This document shows positions 56,934 through 64,000 of a stretch of DNA of 64,000 nt, piece after piece. Location of the stretch: positions 963,793-1,027,792 of the forward strand of contig NZ_JAODIW010000008.1 of the NCBI RefSeq assembly GCF_026586625.1, read 5' to 3'. Both the position numbers and the translations under genes were made by a program. Numbering within the stretch: position 1 is the stretch's first letter; each line of letters starts with the position of its first letter. A model generated the notes under the pieces. The model saw nothing but the letters and a program-made list of their open reading frames with translations. It made no database searches and was not told where the DNA came from. This DNA comes from Halobium salinum (GTDB taxonomy: Archaea > Halobacteriota > Halobacteria > Halobacteriales > Haloferacaceae).

Positions 56934-59573
56934 ATGACCGGCGATCCGCTGCTCTCGATTTCGGACCTCCGGACCCAGTTCGCCACCGACCGCGGCCGCG
57001 TGAAGGCCGTCGACGGGGTCGACCTCACCGTCCGCGAGGGCGAGACGGTCGGCCTCGTCGGCGAGTCGGGGTCCGGCAAGTCCGTCACCGCCCTCTCCGC
57101 GATGGGCCTCGTCGACGACCCCGGCGAAATCGTCTCCGGCGAGGTGAAACTCCGCTCGCCCGAACTCGCCGAGGAGTTCCGCTCCCGGCGCAAGAACCCG
57201 GGCTTCGTCGACGGCGACGTGGTCGACCTCACCGCCGCGCCCGAGGAGTCACTGCGCGCCGTCCGCGGCGGCGAGATGTCCATGGTGTTCCAGGACCCGA
57301 TGACCTCGCTCAACCCGGCGCTGACGGTCGGCGAGCAGGTCGGCGAGTCCCTGCGCCTCCACCAGTACGGCGGGCGCAAGAAGGATAACTGGCTCAACGC
57401 CGTCCGCGAGATTCTCCCGAAGATGGGGAACGACCTCGACGAGCAGGTCGTCGAGCGCGCCGTCGAGGTGCTCTCGGAGGTGGGTATCCCCGAACCGACC
57501 ACCCGCGTCGACGAGTACCCCCACGAGTTCTCCGGCGGGATGCGCCAGCGCGTGCTCATCGCCATCGCGCTCGCCTGCCGGCCCGGCCTCCTCGTCGCCG
57601 ACGAACCCACCACGGCGCTCGACGTGACCATCCAGGCCCAGATTCTCGACCTCATCAACGACCTGCAGGACGAGCTGGGGATGTCCGTGCTGATGATCAC
57701 CCACGACCTCGGCGTCGTCGCCGAGACCTGCGACCGCGTCGCCGTCATGTACGCCGGCGAAATCGTCGAAGAGGGGCCGGTCGAGGAGATATTCGGCAAC
57801 CCCTCGCACCCCTACACCTACACCCTGCTCGAATCCATCCCGACCGAGGAGAAAGAGCGCCTGACGCCCATCGAGGGGAACGTCCCCGACCTCATCGACA
57901 TGCCCGACGGGTGTAACTTCGCGCCGCGCTGCCCGTGGGCCAAGCCGGAGTGCACGGAGGGGGATATCCCCTACCTCCAGCACGGTCCCGAAGGGGTGGA
58001 CCACCGTTCGAAGTGCGTCCTCGACGACTTCGACACGAACGAGTACGGCGAGGACGACGCGCTCGCCGCGGCCGACCACGACGTGGGCGAACCACTCCTC
58101 GAGACCGAGGGGCTGAAGAAGCACTTCTCGCGGGCGGACGGCCTGCTCGACGAGTGGCTCGGCCTCGACGGGGCGAGCGTCAAGGCCGTCGACGGGGTCG
58201 ACCTCACCGTCTACGACGGTGAAACGTTGGGGCTGGTCGGCGAGTCCGGCTGTGGCAAGTCGACGACCGGTCGCACCCTCCTGCGCCTCCTCGAACCGAC
58301 GGAGGGGCGCGTAGTGTTCGCCGGCGACGACCTCACCGACCTCGGGAAGGACGACCTGCGCAAGAAGCGCCGCGACATGCAGATGATCTTCCAGGACCCG
58401 ATGTCGAGTCTGGACCCCCGGATGACCGTCGGGCAGATCGTCACGGAGCCGCTGAAGATTCACGACCTGCCCGCCGAGGGGTCGGGAGACCGGTCCGCCC
58501 GCGAACAGCGTCGCGAGCGCGTCACCGAACTCTTGGAGGCTGTCGGCCTCGACCCGAACCAGCGCGCGCGCTACCCTCACGAACTCTCCGGGGGCCAGCG
58601 CCAGCGCGTCGGCATCGCCCGCGCGCTCGCGGTCGACCCCGACTTCATCGTCGCCGACGAGCCCGTCTCCGCGCTCGACGTGTCGGTGCAGGCCCAGATT
58701 CTCAACCTCATGGAGGACCTCCAGGAGGAGTTCGGGCTCACGTACCTCTTCATCGCCCACGACCTCTCCGTCGTCCGGCACATCTGTGACCGCATCGCCG
58801 TGATGTACCTCGGCGAGGTCGTCGAAGTCGCCGACACCGACGAACTGTTCGCCGACCCGAAACACCCCTACACGCAGGCCCTCCTGTCGGCCATCCCCGA
58901 ACCGGACCCGACCGCCGACACCGACGACCGGGTCATCCTCGAAGGGGACGTGCCCTCACCCATCAACCCCCCTTCGGGCTGTCACTTCCGGACGCGCTGT
59001 CCGCAGGTCATCCCGCCGACGGACGTCGACATCGACCAGGAGGCGTACCGCGAGGTGATGAACCTCCGCCAGCGCGTCGAGAGCCGCAACATCGACGTCG
59101 AGGCCGTCCGTGCGGAGGCCGCCGCCGGCCCCGAGTCGGGGGCGAACACGAAGGCGGCGACAGACGGTGGAGCGCCCGAGGACCGGCGCGGAACTGAAGA
59201 CGGTGGAGCGCCCGAGGACCGGCGCGGAACTGAAGACGGTGGAGCGCCCGAGGACCGGCGCGAAGCGACTGACGGCGGGGCGGCCGATAGCGCCGCCGAC
59301 ACCGGCGTCTCCTCGGCGACGACCGACACCTCCGGACCGACGAACGCCGACGACGACACCGTCGCGACGCTCCGCGAGCGGTACTTCGAACACGACCTGC
59401 GCGGCGAGAACCGTCGGGTCGTCGACGCGGCGCTGGCGGCGCTGGTCGAGGGCGACTGGGAGACGGCCGAATCGACGCTCCGGGAGCGCTTCGAGAGCGT
59501 CTGTGAGCGTGAGGACCCCGAACTCGGCGACGAGGCCCACCCCGCCGCCTGCCACCTCTACGACGCGAACTGA
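56934..59573 (+). CDS. dppDF: Fused double ATPase of a peptide/nickel-type ABC importer (DppD-DppF)
   Basis: 879 residues uniting two ATPases normally made separately. First half: Walker A GESGSGKS at 43-50, [17 protein letters not shown] signature, [13 protein letters not shown]. Second half: Walker A GESGCGKS at 436-443, [28 protein letters not shown]. Each half ends with the oligopeptide-transporter zinc-like block ([22 protein letters not shown]). A linker with three 12-residue repeats leads to an extra helical domain at about 800-879. It is the first gene of the operon with the binding protein and two permeases. Confidence 0.93.
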   Translation: MTGDPLLSISDLRTQFATDRGRVKAVDGVDLTVREGETVGLVGESGSGKSVTALSAMGLVDDPGEIVSGEVKLRSPELAEEFRSRRKNPGFVDGDVVDLTAAPEESLRAVRGGEMSMVFQDPMTSLNPALTVGEQVGESLRLHQYGGRKKDNWLNAVREILPKMGNDLDEQVVERAVEVLSEVGIPEPTTRVDEYPHEFSGGMRQRVLIAIALACRPGLLVADEPTTALDVTIQAQILDLINDLQDELGMSVLMITHDLGVVAETCDRVAVMYAGEIVEEGPVEEIFGNPSHPYTYTLLESIPTEEKERLTPIEGNVPDLIDMPDGCNFAPRCPWAKPECTEGDIPYLQHGPEGVDHRSKCVLDDFDTNEYGEDDALAAADHDVGEPLLETEGLKKHFSRADGLLDEWLGLDGASVKAVDGVDLTVYDGETLGLVGESGCGKSTTGRTLLRLLEPTEGRVVFAGDDLTDLGKDDLRKKRRDMQMIFQDPMSSLDPRMTVGQIVTEPLKIHDLPAEGSGDRSAREQRRERVTELLEAVGLDPNQRARYPHELSGGQRQRVGIARALAVDPDFIVADEPVSALDVSVQAQILNLMEDLQEEFGLTYLFIAHDLSVVRHICDRIAVMYLGEVVEVADTDELFADPKHPYTQALLSAIPEPDPTADTDDRVILEGDVPSPINPPSGCHFRTRCPQVIPPTDVDIDQEAYREVMNLRQRVESRNIDVEAVRAEAAAGPESGANTKAATDGGAPEDRRGTEDGGAPEDRRGTEDGGAPEDRREATDGGAADSAADTGVSSATTDTSGPTNADDDTVATLRERYFEHDLRGENRRVVDAALAALVEGDWETAESTLRERFESVCEREDPELGDEAHPAACHLYDAN
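59163..59270 (+). repeat. Three tandem 36-bp coding repeats
   Basis: Units at 59163-59198, 59199-59234 and 59235-59270. The first two are identical and the third diverges in its last ten bases. They encode [12 protein letters not shown] three times (the third ends REAT) in the linker of the fused ATPase. Copy-number change by slippage would keep the frame. Confidence 0.85.
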
Positions 59574-59761
59574 GCGGGGGGCGGGCGAGTGCTCGCGCCC
59601 CCGACGTCGACGGCGGGTGCGCTCGGCTTCGGTTCGCCGCCGATTGCGGGCGGTCGTGTTTTCTCGACCGCGAGTAAACTGCGGGACGGCGTCCACCTGT
59701 AGGGTAAAATCGTGGATTTCGTTTCCGGTAATTTTACGGCCCCCTCTCCTGATGTCCACCC

Positions 59762-61501
59762 ATGCCACGTGACGACACAGTAAACCGTCGAACGTTCCTG
59801 AAAGCCGCCGGCGGGGCCGCGGCCGGCGCGGCACTGGCCGGCTGTGCCGCCGACCCCGACGAGACGACCACCGGCTCCGGTGGCGCAAACGGGAGCGGTG
59901 GGGAGGAGACCACGACTGGTGGCGAGGGCGAGACGACCACCGGCAGCGAGGACGGCGGCTCCGGCGGGAGCGGTCAGGTGCTCACCTGGGCTCGCGGCAA
60001 CGACTCCGGCACGCTCGACCCGCAGAACACCACCAGCGGGGAGGACGTGAAGGTCACGAACCAGATGTACGAGCAGCTGGTGATGTTCGAGCCGGGCAAG
60101 ACGTCGCTCCGTGCGGGTCTGGCGAAGGACTACACCCTCGAGGGCCAGCAGACGACCGTCACGCTCCGCGAGGGCGTCACGTTCCACAACGGTGAGGAGT
60201 TCACGGCGGAGGACGTCGTCGCGACGTACCGACGATTCGTCGACGAGGACTACGAGTACTACCCCGGCGACAGCTACGTCTCCGCGTACGGCCCGTTCAC
60301 GCTGGGCAACTGGATCGAGAACGTCGAGACGAACGGGGACTACGAGCTGACGATGCAGATGACCCAGAAGTACGCGCCGTTCCTGCGCAACCTCGCCATG
60401 TTCGCGGCGAGCATCCTCTCGAAGAAGGCGATTCAGGAGAAGGGTCAGGACCTCTCGAAGGAGCCCGTCGGGACCGGGCCGTTCGCGTTCGACTCGTGGG
60501 ACACCTCGAACCAGCGCATCCGCCTCACGAGGAACGAGGAGTACTGGGGTGAGGGCGCCAGCGTCGGACAAGTCGTGTTCACCGCCATCGGCTCGAACAC
60601 GACGCGCGCCCAGACGCTCGACTCCGGCGACGCCGACATCATCGACGGTATCGGCGCGCAGGCGTCGAAGATCATCGAGAACTCCTCGAGCGCCCGCCTC
60701 AACCAGGCCGACGGCATCAACGTCGGTTACATGGCGTTCAACATGGCGAAGGTCGAGGAGTTCCGCGACAAGAAGGTCCGACAGGCGGTCTCCTACGCCA
60801 TCAACACGAAGGCCATCGTCGACACCATCTTCAAGGGCATCGCGAAGCAGGCGAGTCAGCCCATCCCCTCGAACGTGATGGGGTACAACGACAGCCTCTC
60901 GCCGTATCCACACGACCCGGAGAAGGCGCAGTCGCTCCTCGACGAGGCCGGCGTCAGCGACTTCTCCTTCGAACTCGCGACGTTCAAGAACCCGCGCACG
61001 TACAACCCGTCGCCGCTGCAGGCCGCCCAGACGGTCAAGTCGAACCTCAGCGAGGTCGGCATCGAGGTCACCATCAACCAACAGTCGTTCAACCCGTTCC
61101 TCGACTACACGAGCGCGGGCAAGCACGACGCCTGTTTCCTCGGCTGGATGACCGACAACGCCGACCCGGACAACTTCTTCTACGCCCTGCTCCACCCGCA
61201 GGTCGACGTTCCCGACGGCCAGGACTGGGTCAGCTTCGACACGGACGGGTACAACACCCTGAACTCCGCCGGGTGGGCGAACGCCGACTACATGAGCCTC
61301 GTCGAGGAGGCCCAGACCACCTACGAGGAGGGTGCCCGCCGGTCGAACTACGAGGAGGCCGCGAAGATCGCCCACGACGAGGCGCCGTGGGTGTTCATGG
61401 ACCACGCCCGCGAACTGCGCGGCGTCCACAGCCGCGTCGAGGGGTTCACCCTCGCACCTATCGGCGGCCCGTTCCTCGCGAACGTCGGCCTCTCGAACTG
61501 A
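59762..61501 (+). CDS. dppA: Peptide/nickel-type ABC substrate-binding lipoprotein (DppA-like)
   Basis: 579 residues. The N-terminus TVNRRTFLKAAGGAAAGAALAGC is a classic Tat signal with lipobox LAGC (Cys about 28), then a long Thr/Gly/Ser/Glu-rich linker. The SBP_bac_5 domain follows: LTWARGNDSGTLDPQNTTSGEDVKVTNQMYEQLVMFEPG, LREGVTFHNGEEFTAEDVVATYRRFVDE, PVGTGPFAFDSWD and RQAVSYAINTKAIVDTIFKG. It delivers peptides or similar solutes to the permeases. Promoter TATA-like GGTAATTTTACGG lies at about 59726-59738. Confidence 0.93.
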   Translation: MPRDDTVNRRTFLKAAGGAAAGAALAGCAADPDETTTGSGGANGSGGEETTTGGEGETTTGSEDGGSGGSGQVLTWARGNDSGTLDPQNTTSGEDVKVTNQMYEQLVMFEPGKTSLRAGLAKDYTLEGQQTTVTLREGVTFHNGEEFTAEDVVATYRRFVDEDYEYYPGDSYVSAYGPFTLGNWIENVETNGDYELTMQMTQKYAPFLRNLAMFAASILSKKAIQEKGQDLSKEPVGTGPFAFDSWDTSNQRIRLTRNEEYWGEGASVGQVVFTAIGSNTTRAQTLDSGDADIIDGIGAQASKIIENSSSARLNQADGINVGYMAFNMAKVEEFRDKKVRQAVSYAINTKAIVDTIFKGIAKQASQPIPSNVMGYNDSLSPYPHDPEKAQSLLDEAGVSDFSFELATFKNPRTYNPSPLQAAQTVKSNLSEVGIEVTINQQSFNPFLDYTSAGKHDACFLGWMTDNADPDNFFYALLHPQVDVPDGQDWVSFDTDGYNTLNSAGWANADYMSLVEEAQTTYEEGARRSNYEEAAKIAHDEAPWVFMDHARELRGVHSRVEGFTLAPIGGPFLANVGLSN

Positions 61502-61551
61502 GCGACCCGGAACCGGTAGCCCCTTAGCGGCACTCCTTCACACATCCTTCC

Positions 61552-62577
61552 ATGGTCTCGAAGCGTTTCGTCCTCAAACGACTCCTGCTGCTCGTTCCGG
61601 TGCTGTTCGGAGTGGCGACGCTCGTGTTCGCCATCCTGCACCTCAGCCCGGGCGACCCGGCGAAGGTAATCGCCGGTCAGCGGGCCTCGCAGGCACAGGT
61701 CGAGGCCGTCCGGCAGGACCTCGGGCTCACGCGACCCATCTGGGTCCAGTATCTCGATTTCCTGACGGACGTCCTCGTGTTGAATCTCGGCGAGTCCTAC
61801 ATCGTCCAGCGCGGCGTCCCCGTGCTGACGGTGCTCCGAGCGCGCCTCCCCGTGACGCTCGAACTCGCCATCTTCGGTCAGCTCATCGGCATCCTCGTCG
61901 GCATCCCGCTGGGCGTCATCAGCGCGGTCAAGCAGGACACCGCCACCGACCACTTCGCCCGCGTCGGCGCGCTGACGGGCATCAGCATGCCCATCTACTG
62001 GTCGGGGCCGCTGCTCATCCTGCTGTTCGCGCAGTTCCTCGGCGTACTCCCCGCCAGCGGTCGCATCGGCTCGGCGTTCGACGTGCCGGTGTACACCGGC
62101 CTCATCACGCTCGACAGCTTCGTCTACGGGCTGACCACCGGCGGCTGGGACGCGTTCGCCTCCGCGGCGAGTCACATGCTCCTGCCGGCGGCCGTCATCG
62201 GCATCTACGGGACCGCGCTCATCTCGCGGATGATGCGCTCGTCGATGCTCGAAGTCATCAGACAGGACTACATGCGAACCGCCCGTGCGAAGGGCCAGGG
62301 CGCGAAGATTACCGTGATGAAACACGGGTTCCAGAACGCGCTCATCCCCGTCATCACCGTCATCGGCATCCAGTTCGGGACGCTGCTCGGCGGCGCCGTC
62401 CTCACCGAGACGGTCTTCGGTATCGGCGGCATCGGCACCCTGCTCGTGCAGGCCATCGAGGTCGGCGACTACCCGCTCGTCCAGGGGACCGTGCTCGTGT
62501 TCGCGTTCCTGTTCACGCTGGTGAACCTCGGCGTCGACCTGACCTACTCCTACCTGGACCCGCGCATCGACCAATGA
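61552..62577 (+). CDS. dppB: ABC peptide transporter permease (DppB-like)
   Basis: 341 residues, six helices. The N-terminus KRFVLKRLLLLVPVLFGVATLVFAILHLSPGDPA is the family signature, and the EAA loop is DYMRTARAKGQGAKITVMKHGFQNALIPVITVIGIQFGTLLGGAVLTETVF. Gene order and spacing (51 bases after the binding protein) indicate co-transcription. It pairs with the next permease to form the channel. Confidence 0.94.
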   Translation: MVSKRFVLKRLLLLVPVLFGVATLVFAILHLSPGDPAKVIAGQRASQAQVEAVRQDLGLTRPIWVQYLDFLTDVLVLNLGESYIVQRGVPVLTVLRARLPVTLELAIFGQLIGILVGIPLGVISAVKQDTATDHFARVGALTGISMPIYWSGPLLILLFAQFLGVLPASGRIGSAFDVPVYTGLITLDSFVYGLTTGGWDAFASAASHMLLPAAVIGIYGTALISRMMRSSMLEVIRQDYMRTARAKGQGAKITVMKHGFQNALIPVITVIGIQFGTLLGGAVLTETVFGIGGIGTLLVQAIEVGDYPLVQGTVLVFAFLFTLVNLGVDLTYSYLDPRIDQ

Positions 62578-62611
62578 ATCCACCGAACGCCTCACACCCC
62601 CAGCACACACC

Positions 62612-63553
62612 ATGAGCGTCGAAACGGAATCCGCGGAACGGACGACTCAGCGGGGCTTCCTCGCCCGACTTCGAGCGTCGCCGTTCCTCTCCGACCTGCT
62701 GTCGAACCGCCTCGCCGTGGCCGGTATCGCCCTCATCCTGGGCATGGTCGCCATCGCGCTGTACGCCCGCCTCGGGGCCGTTTTCGGCATCGCTCCCGAC
62801 CTCGCCGCGCTGAAGCAGACGAAGATCGGGACGAACCCGAGCCTCGCCGGGCCGAGCCTCGCTCACCCCTTCGGCACCGACCTGCAGGCGCGAGACATCT
62901 TCGCGCGCTCGCTGTACGGCGCGTGGATCGCGATGAAGTTCGGCACCATCACCGTCGGCATCTCGACGGTCGCCGGCGTGGGACTCGGCATCATCGCCGC
63001 TTACTACGGCGACATCACGGACAACGTCATCATGCGGACGATGGACGTGCTGCTCGCGTTCCCGTCGCTCCTGCTCGCGCTGGCGCTGGTCGCCATCTTC
63101 CCCGACGAACTGGGCCTCTGGCGCGCCGTGACCGCGCTGACGCTCGTCTACACGCCGCGGTTCGCCCGCGTCGTCCGTGGGGCCGCGCTGAAGGTGCTCG
63201 AAGACGAGTACATCGACGCGACGGTCGCCCTCGGCGCCGCCGACCCGCGCGTGCTCGTTCGGCACGTGATGCCGAACTGCCTCGCACCCATCACCGTCCA
63301 GTCGACGCTGAACTTCGGGCTGGCCATCATCGACCTCGCCGCGCTCTCGTTTCTCGGGTTCGGCGCCGGCGCGGGCACCCCCTCGTGGGGTCTGATGCTC
63401 GCCAACGGCGTCGACCAGGGGCTCCTCACGGGGGAGTGGTGGTGGTCGTTCTTCCCCGGCCTGATGCTCGCCATCACCGTCCTCGGGTTCAACCTCCTCG
63501 GCGACGGGATGCGCGACGCGCTCGACCCGCGGATGCGCGAGGCGGTCGACTAG
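62612..63553 (+). CDS. dppC: ABC peptide transporter permease (DppC-like)
   Basis: 313 residues, six helices. LSNRLAVAGIALILGMVAIALYA is the first helix; LAHPFGTDLQARDIFARSLYGAWIAMKFGTITVGISTVAGVGLGIIAAYYG is the DppC-typical block. The EAA loop is EYIDATVALGAADPRVLVRHVMPNCLAPITVQSTLNFGLAIIDLAALSFLGFG. It follows dppB by 34 bases and completes the importer. Confidence 0.94.
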   Translation: MSVETESAERTTQRGFLARLRASPFLSDLLSNRLAVAGIALILGMVAIALYARLGAVFGIAPDLAALKQTKIGTNPSLAGPSLAHPFGTDLQARDIFARSLYGAWIAMKFGTITVGISTVAGVGLGIIAAYYGDITDNVIMRTMDVLLAFPSLLLALALVAIFPDELGLWRAVTALTLVYTPRFARVVRGAALKVLEDEYIDATVALGAADPRVLVRHVMPNCLAPITVQSTLNFGLAIIDLAALSFLGFGAGAGTPSWGLMLANGVDQGLLTGEWWWSFFPGLMLAITVLGFNLLGDGMRDALDPRMREAVD

Positions 63554-63554
63554 C

Positions 63555-63998
63555 GTGACTGGGCGGCGCGACGGGGAGCCGACCCGGTCGGCGTCGGACC
63601 AGAGTGGGGCGGCGGCTTCGGCCGGCTCCGACGGCGCCGACGAGGTCGAGATCGTCGGCGTCCTGACCGCCCGCACCCGCCTCGTCGGCACCGCCGCTCT
63701 CGTCGGCCTCGTCGCCGGCGTCGTCGGGTTCATCGTCTCGCTTCTCTACTTCGACTCCGTGCGTGCCGCGAGCGACCTCGTCTTCGTCCTCGGCAGCGTC
63801 GCCTTCGGCTTCGGTCTGCTCGGCTGGGCCGGCTCGATGCTCGTGAGCAACTCCGTCGGCGCGATGCAGGAGCACCTCGGGACCGCCGAGGGGTGGACCG
63901 AGCGCGGCTCGCGGCGGGCGATGGCCCGCATCACCGGCTTCGGCGCCGGCGCGATGGTCGGGGTCGTGGTGGCGACGGTGGCCGCAGGCGGCGTCTGA
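63555..63998 (+). CDS. Haloarchaeal membrane protein trailing the dpp operon, 147 aa
   Basis: GTG start one base after the dppC stop, so it is co-transcribed. About 35 polar Ser/Ala/Asp/Gly-rich residues precede at least three hydrophobic helices (LVGTAALVGLVAGVVGFIVSLLYF, DLVFVLGSVAFGFGLLGWAGSML, GFGAGAMVGVVVATVAAGG). It resembles a conserved haloarchaeal membrane family (recalled as DUF7268, not certain). The role in transport is unknown. The stop lies two bases before the window end. Confidence 0.75.
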   Translation: MTGRRDGEPTRSASDQSGAAASAGSDGADEVEIVGVLTARTRLVGTAALVGLVAGVVGFIVSLLYFDSVRAASDLVFVLGSVAFGFGLLGWAGSMLVSNSVGAMQEHLGTAEGWTERGSRRAMARITGFGAGAMVGVVVATVAAGGV

Positions 63999-64000
63999 CG

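Noticed and set aside
1-64000. CRISPR array, rRNA operon, prophage or integrative element
   Set aside because: No regularly spaced direct repeats, rRNA sequence, integrase, phage structural gene or tRNA-end duplication was seen. The only tRNA, Ser(GGA), has no partial 3' copy noticed nearby.

Overview
The window is chromosomal DNA from a halophilic archaeon (class Halobacteria). The sequence is very GC-rich, the proteins are acidic, and GTG starts are frequent. Exported proteins carry twin-arginine signals, often with lipoboxes, and one also has a PGF-CTERM tail. Promoters are archaeal TATA boxes about 27 bases before the start codon, giving leaderless messages. Markers such as the thermosome, archaemetzincin, NasA/NasD and HTH_10 and TrmB regulators fit the same group. 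The genus cannot be fixed from the sequence alone. No rRNA, CRISPR array, prophage or intact insertion sequence was seen.

Bases 1-4734 hold a molybdate/tungstate uptake block: a minus-strand operon for binding protein, permease, ATPase and a second, MOT1-type transporter cut by the window edge, with a divergent ModE-like regulator. Bases 4735-8296 are regulatory: an HTH_10 activator, a small protein and two divergent TrmB-family paralogues with several operator-like elements. Bases 8396-22397 are mostly housekeeping and small conserved haloarchaeal genes: archaemetzincin, UPF0146, a HAD phosphatase, F420H2:NADP oxidoreductase, a methyltransferase, thiosulfate sulfurtransferase, UspA with an acetyltransferase, PanB, a Ca2+/H+ or Na+ antiporter and a DUF5787 protein that looks like a Cas4/RecB-type nuclease.

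Bases 22413-29706 are all on the minus strand: an AidB-like acyl-CoA dehydrogenase behind a large PEP-synthase-like protein with the domain layout of rifampin phosphotransferases, and an AAA ATPase with a His/Asp-rich tail followed by a metallo-beta-lactamase-fold hydrolase. Bases 29918-36721 are a complete assimilatory nitrate cluster: NasA, nitrate transporter, a one-helix protein, a 20-codon ORF and MobA in one translationally coupled chain, then NasD under its own promoter. The two transcription units share a nearly identical promoter element of about 34 bp. The molybdate block at the left end would supply the metal for NasA, and MobA its cofactor.

Bases 36784-56557 carry a thiolase, secreted and membrane proteins, leucyl-tRNA synthetase, an unusual stem-loop-packed intergenic region (43206-43487), an alanine dehydrogenase-like enzyme, a cupredoxin, the thermosome, tRNA-Ser(GGA), RidA, a PEBP-family protein, threonine deaminase, a gamma-glutamylcyclotransferase-like protein and a MATE exporter. 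Bases 56934-63998 are a peptide/nickel-type ABC importer operon (fused double ATPase, Tat lipoprotein binding protein, two permeases) and one trailing membrane protein.
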